64,000 bases of DNA, taken from Streptomyces novaecaesareae. GTDB lineage: Bacteria; Actinomycetota; Actinomycetes; Streptomycetales; Streptomycetaceae. The DNA is taken from assembly GCF_000716875.1 (NCBI RefSeq), contig NZ_JNWQ01000021.1, positions 1 to 64,000 of the forward strand, read 5' to 3'. Shown one piece after another: positions 27,909 through 35,409 of the stretch. The position numbers were made by a program, and so were the translations under genes. The first letter of the stretch is position 1, and each line of letters begins with the position of its first letter. The notes below the pieces were generated by a model. That model made no database searches and was not told the origin of the DNA. It was given only the letters and a program-made list of their open reading frames with translations.

Positions 27909-28910
27909 GTGAGGATCTTCCACCGGGCACGGCACCGGCCGTCCGCCACCTGGCGGCAGACGACCGACCGGGCCTTCACGCTGATCGGCGACGGCCGCTA
28001 CGAGGACGCCGGCGCGCTGCTGGTGATGGCCGCCGACCTGGAGCCGTGGCTCTCCGACTCCTGGTTCAACCTCGCCCTGCTGCACAAGTTCCGCCGCGAC
28101 TGGGAACAGGCCCGCTCGGCCGGCCTGCGCGCCGTCGCCCTGCTCGACCGCGAGCACGGCGCCCCCGACTGGTGGAACCTCGGCATCACCGCCACCGCCC
28201 TGCAGGACTGGCCGCTCGCCCGCCGGGCCTGGCAGGCGTACGGACTGAAGCTGCCCGGCGGCCCCGGCGGCCCCGGCGGACAGCCCGACGGCCCCGTCAG
28301 CCTCGACCTCGGCACCACCCCGGTGCGGCTCTCCCCGGACGGCGAATCCGAGGTGGTCTGGGGCAGACGGCTGGACCCGGCCCGGATCGAGGTCCTCTCC
28401 ATCCCGCTGCCCTCCTCCGGCCGCCGCTGGGGCGAGGTCGTCCTGCACGACGGCGCCCCGCACGGCGAACGCGTCACCGACGGCGTCGCCTACCCCGTCT
28501 TCGACGAGATCGAGCTGTGGGCGCCCTCGCCCGTCCCCACGTACGTGGTGCTGCTGCAGGCCGCCACGGCAGGGGACCGGGACGCGCTGGAACGGCTCGT
28601 CGCCGACGCCGGCTACGCGGCCGAGGACTGGACCTCCTCGGTGCGGCTGCTCTGCCGCGCCTGCTCGGAGAGCCGGATGGCCTCCGACGACGGCATCGTC
28701 GCCCACCACGACCCGCACGACGACGGCGACCCCGCCCACCCCGGCCACCTCAGCCACCTCAGCCAGGGCGGCGCCGCCGGGATGTCCTGGCTGGTCGAGC
28801 GGGAATGCGGCATCGCCGCCCCGGCCCACCTGGTGCGCACCCTGCTGGACCGCTGGGTCGCCGCCGCCCCCGGAACCCGGGCGTACCGGGATCTCGAAGA
28901 GGTCTGCTGA
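27909..28910 (+). CDS. Tetratricopeptide-repeat protein
   Basis: The 333-aa soluble protein has TPR-type helices in its first 115 residues (DGRYEDAGALLVMAADLEP, WFNLALLHKFRRDW, WWNLGITATALQDW). A beta-rich middle with RLSPDGESEVVWGRRLDP follows, then a histidine-rich acidic stretch near 260-285 (HHDPHDDGDPAHPGH). It resembles conserved streptomycete TPR proteins near peptide deformylase. Function is unknown. Start is GTG 27909. Confidence 0.82.
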   Translation: MRIFHRARHRPSATWRQTTDRAFTLIGDGRYEDAGALLVMAADLEPWLSDSWFNLALLHKFRRDWEQARSAGLRAVALLDREHGAPDWWNLGITATALQDWPLARRAWQAYGLKLPGGPGGPGGQPDGPVSLDLGTTPVRLSPDGESEVVWGRRLDPARIEVLSIPLPSSGRRWGEVVLHDGAPHGERVTDGVAYPVFDEIELWAPSPVPTYVVLLQAATAGDRDALERLVADAGYAAEDWTSSVRLLCRACSESRMASDDGIVAHHDPHDDGDPAHPGHLSHLSQGGAAGMSWLVERECGIAAPAHLVRTLLDRWVAAAPGTRAYRDLEEVC

Positions 28911-28946
28911 ACCCGCTGAGTACCCTGGTGAGGTACGCGTAGACCT

Positions 28947-29621
28947 ATGGAAGCGGAAGACGAAGACATGGCGGAGCAGTCCGAGCAGCACGACCACTCG
29001 CACGAGCACGAGCACGACGTGGAGGGGGCGGCGCCCGAGACCCCCGTGAAGGTGATCGGCGAGGAGCCCGACCTCACCAAGGGCACCGCCCGTCCGATCA
29101 CCGTCGTCGGCAACCCCGTCCTGCACCGCGAGGTCAAGGACGTCACCGCCTTCGACGGTGAGCTCTCCGCGCTGATCGACGACATGTTCCAGTCGATGTA
29201 CGCCGCCGAGGGCGTGGGCCTCGCCGCCAACCAGATCGGCGTCGACCTCAAGGTCTTCGTCTACGACTGCCCGGATGACGAGGGCGTGCGCCACATCGGC
29301 CACGTCATCAACCCGCAGCTGGAGGAGTACCCGGCGGACCGCCGGCGGGTGCTGGACGACGGCAACGAGGGCTGCCTGTCCGTCCCCACCGCGTACGCCG
29401 AGCTGCCGCGCCCCGACTACGCCGCGGTCACCGGCGTCGACAAGGACGGCAAGCCGATCCGCGTCGAGGGCACCGGCTTCTTCGCCCGCTGCCTGCAGCA
29501 CGAGACGGACCACCTGTACGGCACCCTCTACATCGACAAGCTGTCGAAGCGCGACCGCAAGGACGCCCTGAAGCAGATGGCCGAGGGCACGGCGAAGTAC
29601 GCGACCGTACCGAACGCGTAA
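28947..29621 (+). CDS. def: Peptide deformylase
   Basis: The 224-aa enzyme has all three motifs: [15 protein letters not shown] and QHETDHL, whose cysteine and two histidines bind the metal. It removes the formyl group from nascent proteins. An acidic/histidine-rich extension of about 45 residues ([10 protein letters not shown]) precedes the usual start of the family. ATG 28947 is used; ATG 28968 is a plausible alternative. Confidence 0.95.
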   Translation: MEAEDEDMAEQSEQHDHSHEHEHDVEGAAPETPVKVIGEEPDLTKGTARPITVVGNPVLHREVKDVTAFDGELSALIDDMFQSMYAAEGVGLAANQIGVDLKVFVYDCPDDEGVRHIGHVINPQLEEYPADRRRVLDDGNEGCLSVPTAYAELPRPDYAAVTGVDKDGKPIRVEGTGFFARCLQHETDHLYGTLYIDKLSKRDRKDALKQMAEGTAKYATVPNA

Positions 29622-29640
29622 CGGCGGGGCGGTAGTTGAT

Positions 29641-29674
29641 GAAGGCCGGTGCGGACCTGTCCGCACCGGCCTTC
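29641..29674 (+). terminator. Terminator after def
   Basis: A perfect 15-bp stem (29641-29655 with 29660-29674) with a 4-base loop starts 20 bases after the stop. Confidence 0.9.
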
Positions 29675-29765
29675 GGGTATTTGCGGGCACGACAAGTGAT
29701 GTCACGTTCTCCCGGGGCGTCCGGTCTACCCATCGGGTGTGACCGCGAGCGGAAGGAGAACCGTC

Positions 29766-30230
29766 ATGAAGGCCGTCATCGTCTGCGCCTCCGTGTCCCA
29801 CGGCAACACGAGGAGGATCGCCGACGTCATGGGCCGGGGGCTGTCGGCCCCGGTGGTCGAGCCCGAGGAGGTCGATCCGGCCGGGCTCTCCGGCTACGAC
29901 CTCGTGGGATTCGGCTCCGGGATCTTCTCGGGGCGGTTCCACCCTCGGCTGCGCGAGTTCGTCCGGTCGGTGCCGGGGCAGCAGTGCGGCAGGGCGTTCG
30001 TGTTCGCCACCAGCGGGCTGCCGGAGCTGCGGGTGCGGCCGTTCAGCCGTCCCCTCGTGCGGCTCCTCGAACAGAAGGGCTTCGAGGTGGTCGACACCTT
30101 CGCCTGCCGGGGCTTCGACACCTGGCTCCCGTTCCGGCTCGTCGGCGGCATCAACAAGGCGCGGCCCGACGGCGGCGACCTGGCGGCGGCGGGCGCCTTC
30201 GCCGAGGGGCTGCGGGCCGGCGGGAGGTGA
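29766..30230 (+). CDS. Flavodoxin family protein
   Basis: The 154-aa protein has an N-terminal FMN phosphate loop variant (CASVSHGNTRRIADVM), YDLVGFGSGIFSGRFHPRL in the middle and FACRGFDTWLPFRL at the end. It is a single-domain flavodoxin-like electron carrier or reductase. GGAG precedes ATG 29766. It is convergent with the ferritin-like gene, sharing a hairpin. Confidence 0.88.
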   Translation: MKAVIVCASVSHGNTRRIADVMGRGLSAPVVEPEEVDPAGLSGYDLVGFGSGIFSGRFHPRLREFVRSVPGQQCGRAFVFATSGLPELRVRPFSRPLVRLLEQKGFEVVDTFACRGFDTWLPFRLVGGINKARPDGGDLAAAGAFAEGLRAGGR

Positions 30231-30235
30231 GACAG

Positions 30236-30263
30236 GGCCGGTGCGGGGAGCCCCGCACCGGCC
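30236..30263. terminator. Bidirectional hairpin
   Basis: GGCCGGTGCGGGG (30236-30248) pairs with 30251-30263 between the convergent flavodoxin and ferritin-like genes. Confidence 0.85.
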
Positions 30264-30273
30264 ATCGGGCTTG

Positions 30274-31332
30274 CTACGGGATGAAGAGCCACTCCGGGCC
30301 GTAGGTGGAGTGGGGGTCGGCGGGGAGCTTGATGGCGCTCAACTTCCGTGCCGCGACGCCCAGATCGCTCATGTCGCTCGTCGCGTCGAACAGCCGGTTC
30401 GGGGCGCCGCCCCAGGCGTCGTGGAGGGCCTTCAGCATGTCGCTGTAGCTGGTGTTGAAGTCATGCAGCGCGGAGGCGGTGTCCGGGTCGGGTGCGTTGG
30501 CGGGGTCGTTGGCCCAGCCGCCGGCGGGCACGCGGGCGACCGGTGAGGTCGGCGGGAGCGGGACGTCGGGGCCGGTGAACTCGAACCTGCCCGTCGCGGG
30601 GTTCTTCACCAGCTTCTTGCCGACGGCGATCTCCTTGAAGGCGTAGTAGTGGGCGAGTTCGTCCTGGGGGCCCGGGAAGGGGTTGTCCGGGGAGACCGTG
30701 GTGCCCTCGCCCTGGGTCTGGATGATGTTGATCGCCTTCAGGACGTCGTCGATGGTGTTCATCGCGACGATGTCGTTTCCGGCTCCGTGGCCGATCGACC
30801 CCAGCGGGAAGGTCACCTGGTTGTGCCCGGTCAGCAGGTGCGCGAAGTTCGGGAAGACATTGGCGATGCGCTGGTAGAAGGCGCCGATCGTGTTGCCGTC
30901 GGCGGCGAACGCGAGCGGGTTCTCGGGCTTCTCGATGCAGGAGAAGAGGGTGGCCGACTCGCGGGTCAGCCCGCTGAGGAACACCTCCAGCCCCGGGTTG
31001 ACGCCACCCGGCAGCTCGCCCGGGTACTTGGGGACGGTGAGCGGGTCGGTGAGGACGACCGTGCCGCCGATGCTGGTGAGCATGTTGCAGACCAGGCCGA
31101 AGTGCGACATCTCGTCGAAGACGATCTCGCGGATGGTGTGGGCGACGGGCTCGTTCTTGTTCGGGTCGATGATCGACCAGAGGGCGGTGGCGTACGGCGG
31201 GATGGTGGAGAGCTCCAGCATGATCGCCCGCTGGAGCGCGTCCTTGAGCTCCTGTTCGGTCCAGTCCTCCTCGGCGATGTTCATGAGCTGGACGATCGCG
31301 TCGCTCTCGTAGTCCAGGATTCCGGTCGTCAC
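30274..31332 (-). CDS. Ferritin-like protein, VioB/RebD-type domain
   Basis: The 352-aa protein shows a ferritin-like four-helix region with carboxylate/histidine ligands in MLELSTIPPYA, EIVFDEMSHFGLVCNML and DELAHYYAFKEI. This is the ferritin-like iminophenyl-pyruvate dimer synthase (VioB-type) domain as a stand-alone protein. No partner amine oxidase is nearby, so indole chemistry should not be assumed. GAAAGGGG precedes the ATG. Confidence 0.85.
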   Translation of the reverse strand: MTTGILDYESDAIVQLMNIAEEDWTEQELKDALQRAIMLELSTIPPYATALWSIIDPNKNEPVAHTIREIVFDEMSHFGLVCNMLTSIGGTVVLTDPLTVPKYPGELPGGVNPGLEVFLSGLTRESATLFSCIEKPENPLAFAADGNTIGAFYQRIANVFPNFAHLLTGHNQVTFPLGSIGHGAGNDIVAMNTIDDVLKAINIIQTQGEGTTVSPDNPFPGPQDELAHYYAFKEIAVGKKLVKNPATGRFEFTGPDVPLPPTSPVARVPAGGWANDPANAPDPDTASALHDFNTSYSDMLKALHDAWGGAPNRLFDATSDMSDLGVAARKLSAIKLPADPHSTYGPEWLFIP

Positions 31333-31696
31333 GCTGGGCCCCTTTCGTTCGGCTGTGCGCCGGACCGTAGCGGGGGGCCTGTCGTATGTATGCGCGCGGT
31401 GCCGGTGTGGCCCGGGAGTTCATCCGGACGGGCGGCGTGTGGGCGGGGTGGCCGCCCCGCCCGGCGTAGGAGCCGGGCGGGGCGGGGGGTCAGCGCTGAT
31501 GCACCTCACCCGCAGCCGCCGCCGCACTGGCATACGTTCACACGAAGGGGCTGTATTTCCGCGTCCGCCTTGACAGTTGGGCCGCATCCCGTGAGAGCGG
31601 GGCGCAGGAAGTCGGCGGGGTCGACTTCCTGCGCCCCGGGCTCCTGCTCGGATGACCAGCACGGGCACGGTGGCGGGCACGTGCGAGCGATCGGGC
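31333..31696. other. Intergenic region with two strong hairpins
   Basis: No gene is supported. Two terminator-like hairpins lie between divergent genes: 31454-31483 (12-bp stem) and 31598-31636 (16-bp stem). A minus-strand open tail ending at 31506 in CQCGGGCG lacks any start codon. The layout hints at a lost or very small transcription unit. Confidence 0.55.
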
Positions 31697-31727
31697 TTGA
31701 GTCTCCCGTAGGGGGAGACGAGAGAGT
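31697..31727 (+). promoter_or_regulatory. MerR-type autoregulated promoter
   Basis: GTCTCCC (31701-31707) and GGGAGAC (31713-31719) form an inverted repeat in the spacer between TTGAGT (31697-31702) and a weak GAGAGT 19 bases on. The long 19-base spacer with central dyad is typical of MerR promoters. The predicted transcript start coincides with the ATG at 31734. Confidence 0.7.
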
Positions 31728-31733
31728 GCAGAC

Positions 31734-32672
31734 ATGGACGGCGACACGCTCCTCACGATCGGTGACCTGGCCCGGCGGACCGGGCTCACGGTCAAGACCA
31801 TCCGGTTCTACTCCGACACCGGGATCGTGCCGCCGACGGACCGCAGCCCGGCCGGCTACCGGCTCTACGACATCGGCGCGCTCGCACGCCTGGACCTGGT
31901 GCGCACCTTGCGTGACCTGGGGCTCGACCTTGCCGTCATCCGGCAGGTTCTGGACCGGGAGGTCTCGGTGCCCGAGGTCGCCGCCGCACACGCCGACGCC
32001 TTGGAGGTGCAGATCCGCACCCTCAGACTGCGGCGTGCCGTCTTGCGCGCGGTGGCCAAGCGGGGCTCCACCCCCGAGGAAATGGACCTCATGCACAAGC
32101 TCGCCAAGCTCTCCGACGACGAACGCCGACGCGTGATCACCGACTTCATCGACGACGCCTTCGGCGGGCTCGACGCCAACGCCGACTTCGTGGACATGAT
32201 GCGCGCGGCCATGCCCGAACTGCCGGACGACCCCGAACCCGAACAAGTCGACGCCTGGGTGGAACTCGCCGAGCTCACCCAGAACCCCGACTTCCGTGCG
32301 GCCGTGCGCCGCATGGCCGAGTACCAGGCAGCCGAACGCGCCCGCGGCGACGTCACCGGCCTGCACCACGACCTCACCGAGACCGTCCGCGACAGCGTCG
32401 GCCGCGCGCTCGACGCGGGAATCGCTCCGGCCTCGGCCGAGGCCGCACCCATTGTCGACGCCCTGACCGCCCGCTACGCGCAGACCTTCAGCCGCGCCGA
32501 CAACGCGGACCTGCGCCACTGGCTGCTGACACGCCTGGAGATCGCCGGCGACCCCCGCGCGGAACGCTACTGGCACCTGCTGGCCGTCATCAACGGATGG
32601 CCCGCCCCGCCCAGCCTGGCACCGGTGTTCATGTGGTTCACGCAAGCCCTGCGCGCCCACACCGGGCAGTAG
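31734..32672 (+). CDS. MerR-family transcriptional regulator
   Basis: The 312-aa protein has a MerR winged helix at 6-75 (TIGDLARRTGLTVKTIRFYS, AGYRLYD) and a coiled linker. The long C-terminal helical domain (about 120-312) has no cysteine metal site, so it probably binds an organic ligand or partner. It likely controls its own promoter and perhaps the divergent ferritin-like gene. Confidence 0.9.
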   Translation: MDGDTLLTIGDLARRTGLTVKTIRFYSDTGIVPPTDRSPAGYRLYDIGALARLDLVRTLRDLGLDLAVIRQVLDREVSVPEVAAAHADALEVQIRTLRLRRAVLRAVAKRGSTPEEMDLMHKLAKLSDDERRRVITDFIDDAFGGLDANADFVDMMRAAMPELPDDPEPEQVDAWVELAELTQNPDFRAAVRRMAEYQAAERARGDVTGLHHDLTETVRDSVGRALDAGIAPASAEAAPIVDALTARYAQTFSRADNADLRHWLLTRLEIAGDPRAERYWHLLAVINGWPAPPSLAPVFMWFTQALRAHTGQ

Positions 32673-32695
32673 TTCTACGTCCGGCCGCCGGCCCA

Positions 32696-32726
32696 GCCCT
32701 CGCGGCTTCGATCAAGCCGCGAGGGC
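32696..32726 (+). terminator. Terminator after MerR gene
   Basis: A perfect 13-bp stem (32696-32708 with 32714-32726) with 5-base loop begins 24 bases after the stop. Confidence 0.9.
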
Positions 32727-32745
32727 CACCGGGGGCGCGGCCTCC

Positions 32746-32815
32746 GACTGGCGAAGCCGTCGACTATGGGCGCGTCCTGTCCCAGCGCAGCACCGCCGTT
32801 CTCCCGTTTGGGTGA
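32746..32815 (+). pseudogene. 3' remnant of the zinc-ribbon gene
   Basis: The last 22 codons of the 34996 gene (TGEAVDY-RVLSQRSTAVLPFG and stop) are preserved with one change (S to G), but the upstream part with start and cysteines is absent. A frame open from 32597 crosses the MerR terminator and is not a gene. Confidence 0.8.
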
Positions 32816-32886
32816 CCGGCCCGGCGGGGCGATCGCACATCAGGAACGTCGAAGCGCCCCCGCCCGGTAGTTCGGGCGGGGGCGGG
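32746..32886 (+). repeat. 141-bp direct repeat, left copy
   Basis: Matches 35133-35273 at 132 of 141 positions with no gaps. It contains the last codons of the zinc-ribbon gene and its terminator hairpin (stem 32855-32866 with 32873-32884). Confidence 0.95.
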
Positions 32887-32911
32887 GGCCCGGGGGATGG
32901 GCGGCGCGGGG

Positions 32912-33058
32912 CTACTGCTTCGGCATCGGCTCGATCACCAAGCCGCGGACCGGCACGTCATCGACGGGCAAGCCGTACGCAGGGCCCGTCGGCGTCTCCT
33001 GCTGCTGCCGGTAGTACGCCACCAGCTCTGCGTATTGAGGATCGACCCACTCTTCCAT
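32912..33058 (-). CDS. 48-aa small protein ending in IEPMPKQ
   Basis: A previously uncalled short frame with excellent translation signals: AGGAGG seven bases before ATG 33058. The product starts MEEWVDPQYAELVAYYRQQQ, has PAYGLPVDDVPVRG in the middle and ends LVIEPMPKQ. It is soluble and acidic in the first half. It lies downstream of the HTH regulator at 33302 on the same strand and is followed by the repeat's hairpin at 32855. It shares I-x-P-M-P-K with the next small frame. Function is unknown. Confidence 0.72.
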   Translation of the reverse strand: MEEWVDPQYAELVAYYRQQQETPTGPAYGLPVDDVPVRGLVIEPMPKQ

Positions 33059-33097
33059 CAGAGCACCTCCTGTCGTGTGCTCCGCAGAGTACGTCGC

Positions 33098-33199
33098 TTA
33101 CGCTGCCTTCGGTTTGTGGCACGGGTGTTCGGGCTTCGGCATGGGCTTGATGGGCCCGTCCTTGGCCGGGGCGTGCTGGCAGCCTGCGGTGACCGTCAC
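33098..33199 (-). CDS. Putative 33-aa peptide with IKPMPK motif
   Basis: From GTG 33199 the frame reads VTVTAGCQHAPAK, then DGPIKPMPKPEHPCHKPKAA and TAA. An in-frame stop upstream limits the frame to about 50 codons. No good ribosome site precedes the GTG, so the start is weak, but the shared I-x-P-M-P-K with the 48-aa protein 39 bases downstream argues for reality. Two cysteines, lysine and proline dominate the tail. It may be a signalling or modified peptide; this is inference. Confidence 0.45.
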   Translation of the reverse strand: MTVTAGCQHAPAKDGPIKPMPKPEHPCHKPKAA

Positions 33200-33301
33200 C
33201 AGGCTGTCGTCGTCGGGGGCGGGGCGGGAGCTTGAGGGAGGTAGGGGTGTGGCGCTACTACTTCAGGCGGAGCCGCCGATGCCGGACATCGCAGAGCCCG
33301 C

Positions 33302-34582
33302 TTATGACACGCCTGTGCGGCTGGCGAACTCGCGCACACCGACTACCGTCACTGGCGCGTAGAGCAGATCGGCAGTCAGCGCTCGTAGAGCCGGCCGACG
33401 AACTTCCTCCGGGGCCACCTGCTCAGTGAACCGCAGCGAGGCCAACGTACGCCGGTGATCCCCGAGGTGGTGCCACATGCGGGCGCAGTCCGTGCCGTAC
33501 CTGGCCTGACGTTCAGCCGTGGGCAGTCGGCTCGGGACGATTCGGGCCGCGTACTGGACGCCCTCGTCGGGTGTACCCAGCGCCGTGTGCACCCCGATCC
33601 AGTACAAGTCCGTTTGTGCTGCGGTGGCGTCGACCGTGAACAGCTGCCCGCTGGACTGCGGCCTGGTTCTGGCGAGGCGGGCGACGGAGTCCGCCGCGCC
33701 AGCCATGAGGTCGAGGGCATCGCCGCGTTGCTGGCTGCACGCGGCCGTGTACGCGGCCGTCATCAGGAGCGTCGCCCCCACGGCGCAAGACACGCTGTCC
33801 CCATTCTGCGCGAGCGAGTCGGCGGTGCGTCGCAGGAGCTCGACGCCGGCGGCCGGTCGCCCGGCGCGTCGCATGGTGATCGCCAGCACCCGCGCCGCCT
33901 CGCCCTCGACAACTGCGTCGCCGCTTGCGCGGGCTGCCGACAGGGCGCGGTCTGCAGCCGGCCAGGCGACATCCGAGTGCTGTTTCAGTGCCAGCTCCGT
34001 CGCCAGGACCCACGCTCTGGCGACACAAGCGTGAGCTTCCTCCCGAGACTGGCCGGTGAGGACGTCGCGCGTCGCTTGTGCTGCACCCAGCAGACCGGGC
34101 AGGGCTTCGCCAAGGTCTTGGTACCGGGCCGCGGTGAACTGCGTGCGGGCCTCGGTGAGGACGATCTGAAGTTGCCGTAGTGAGGTGGCTGCACCAGCCT
34201 CGGGGTCGTACAAGGCCCCGACAATCTGGGCCGCCGTGTCCGGCTGAGCGGCAGTGGAAGCCGACGGCGGAAGCACCGAGGCTCCGGCCGCCGCCATGCC
34301 TGCCAGGAGCAGCTGCCTACGGCGCATCGCGTCCTCCTGATCCAGGGTCACATCTGGCGCCAGGGTAGCCGTTCGGCCGACTCCGACGGCACCAAGGGGA
34401 AGGCCGAGAGCGCGAGCCATCAGTAAGAGCGACTGCTCTCCAGGGCGGAGCGTCCCGGCTTCGACCCGACTGATCGCGGACGCCGAGTAGCCGCAGGTGC
34501 GGCCCAGTTGGGCCTGAGTCATCCGCTGGGCGCATCGGGCCGCCCTGATGATCGTCCCGAGGTCGCGTGGATTCATCGACAC
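33302..34582 (-). CDS. HTH (XRE) regulator with TPR-like C-terminal domain
   Basis: The 426-aa protein has an N-terminal Cro/C1 helix-turn-helix (about 8-65: MTQAQLGRTCGYSASAISRVE). A basic-apolar segment follows (RRRQLLLAGMAAAGASVLPP, about 87-106), then an alpha-solenoid of TPR-like repeats to the end. Codon 53 is TTA (34426-34424), so translation should depend on the bldA leucyl-tRNA. GTG 34582 has AAGGG seven bases upstream. It heads a minus-strand unit with the two small frames and is divergent from the zinc-ribbon genes. Confidence 0.85.
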   Translation of the reverse strand: MSMNPRDLGTIIRAARCAQRMTQAQLGRTCGYSASAISRVEAGTLRPGEQSLLLMARALGLPLGAVGVGRTATLAPDVTLDQEDAMRRRQLLLAGMAAAGASVLPPSASTAAQPDTAAQIVGALYDPEAGAATSLRQLQIVLTEARTQFTAARYQDLGEALPGLLGAAQATRDVLTGQSREEAHACVARAWVLATELALKQHSDVAWPAADRALSAARASGDAVVEGEAARVLAITMRRAGRPAAGVELLRRTADSLAQNGDSVSCAVGATLLMTAAYTAACSQQRGDALDLMAGAADSVARLARTRPQSSGQLFTVDATAAQTDLYWIGVHTALGTPDEGVQYAARIVPSRLPTAERQARYGTDCARMWHHLGDHRRTLASLRFTEQVAPEEVRRPALRALTADLLYAPVTVVGVREFASRTGVS

Positions 34583-34639
34583 AGTGCTGCCCTTCGACTA
34601 CACGGAGTGGCCAACGTACTGGTCGAGTAGCGAGCGCAG

Positions 34640-34682
34640 GCAGGGCGCGCACGGGGTATGCAGGGCACGCACAGGGCGTGCG
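34640..34682. promoter_or_regulatory. Direct repeats in divergent promoter region
   Basis: GCAGGGCGCGCAC (34640-34652) and GCAGGGCACGCAC (34660-34672) are 20 bp apart start to start. A third partial copy CAGGGCGTGCG follows at 34672. The spacing of two helical turns suits a regulator such as the adjacent HTH protein. Confidence 0.5.
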
Positions 34683-34784
34683 GGGGTGCCTCATGGGCTT
34701 CCACGCTCAGGGCTGGACGGGGTTGTCTGATGGAGCCCCGGCCGGGCGCATCCCAGTACCGATCCTCACTCGGAGGAGTGCGCC

Positions 34785-34973
34785 ATGAGTGCGACCCTGC
34801 TCGATCAGCCCGCCATCACGATCCACCACCACACCAGCCCGTCGCCCGGTAGCCTGCGGGACAGCGACCGGGACGCCGCGGCCGGTGTGTGCCCGGTCTG
34901 CGGGTCGAGCGCCACGTACCAGACGATGGACGGCCGTTGGGGCTGCACCTCGTGCGGCTCCACCTGGGCCTGA
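34785..34973 (+). CDS. 62-aa zinc-ribbon microprotein
   Basis: The product has a disordered, histidine-containing N-terminal half and a C-terminal ribbon with CPVCGSS and CTSCGSTW (C36, C39, C54, C57 approximately). GGAGG stands nine bases before the ATG. Such short ribbons bind zinc and often contact nucleic acid or partner proteins. The gene is 21 bases upstream of a second CxxC microprotein gene on the same strand. Confidence 0.8.
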   Translation: MSATLLDQPAITIHHHTSPSPGSLRDSDRDAAAGVCPVCGSSATYQTMDGRWGCTSCGSTWA

Positions 34974-34995
34974 GACAGCGAGGAGAGCCGACAGC

Positions 34996-35202
34996 ATGCC
35001 GATCTGCGCGGAGTGCCGCACTGCTGAGGCGGTCATCGAGGACCTGGACGTGCACCCGCCCCGACCGTGGTGCGTGGGCTGCGCGACCGCCCTGGTCAGA
35101 GCAGGTGACCCGGTGCTCAACTACCGTGCTCTGACTGGCGAAGCCGTCGACTACTCGCGCGTCTTGTCCCAGCGCAGCACCGCCGTTCTCCCCTTCGGGT
35201 GA
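34996..35202 (+). CDS. 68-aa CxxC microprotein
   Basis: The product begins MPICAECRTAEAV and has a second pair CVGC near 29-32, giving a four-cysteine zinc site. The tail is TGEAVDYSRVLSQRSTAVLPFG. GGAG lies about 11 bases before the ATG. Its last 70 bases and the following hairpin are duplicated at 32746. Role unknown; it probably acts with the preceding ribbon protein. Confidence 0.8.
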   Translation: MPICAECRTAEAVIEDLDVHPPRPWCVGCATALVRAGDPVLNYRALTGEAVDYSRVLSQRSTAVLPFG

Positions 35203-35273
35203 CCGGCCCGGCGGGGCGATCGCACATCAGGAACGTCGAACCGCCCCCGCCCGGTAGCCCGGGCGGGGGCGGG
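35133..35273 (+). repeat. 141-bp direct repeat, right copy
   Basis: Contains the intact gene end and a terminator hairpin (stem 35241-35253 with 35260-35272, loop GTAGCC). The two repeats bound a 2387-bp segment. Beyond it, 35274-35409 has no supported gene. Confidence 0.95.
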
Positions 35274-35409
35274 CACCTTTGGGCACGTGGCAGCCCGGTC
35301 GTGGTCGGTGATGCGTTCGGGGCTGTGGGAGACACGGCGGACCAGAGTGCCGGGTCCTGCTCGCGCCTCGATGATGGGCAGAGTCTCGCTGTGCACTTCC
35401 TGCGTGGTG

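Noticed and set aside
32597..32815. Open frame joining the MerR gene end to the TGEAVDY tail
   Set aside because: It overlaps the MerR coding end, crosses a strong terminator and has no ribosome site; the tail is a duplicated gene remnant.
33264..33290. ATG-TCC...TGA frame encoding MSGIGGSA after the HTH regulator
   Set aside because: Eight codons without a ribosome site; chance occurrence is likely.
35151..35396. Minus-strand frame of 81 codons starting at GTG 35396
   Set aside because: It runs through the terminator hairpin and antisense to the end of the zinc-ribbon gene.
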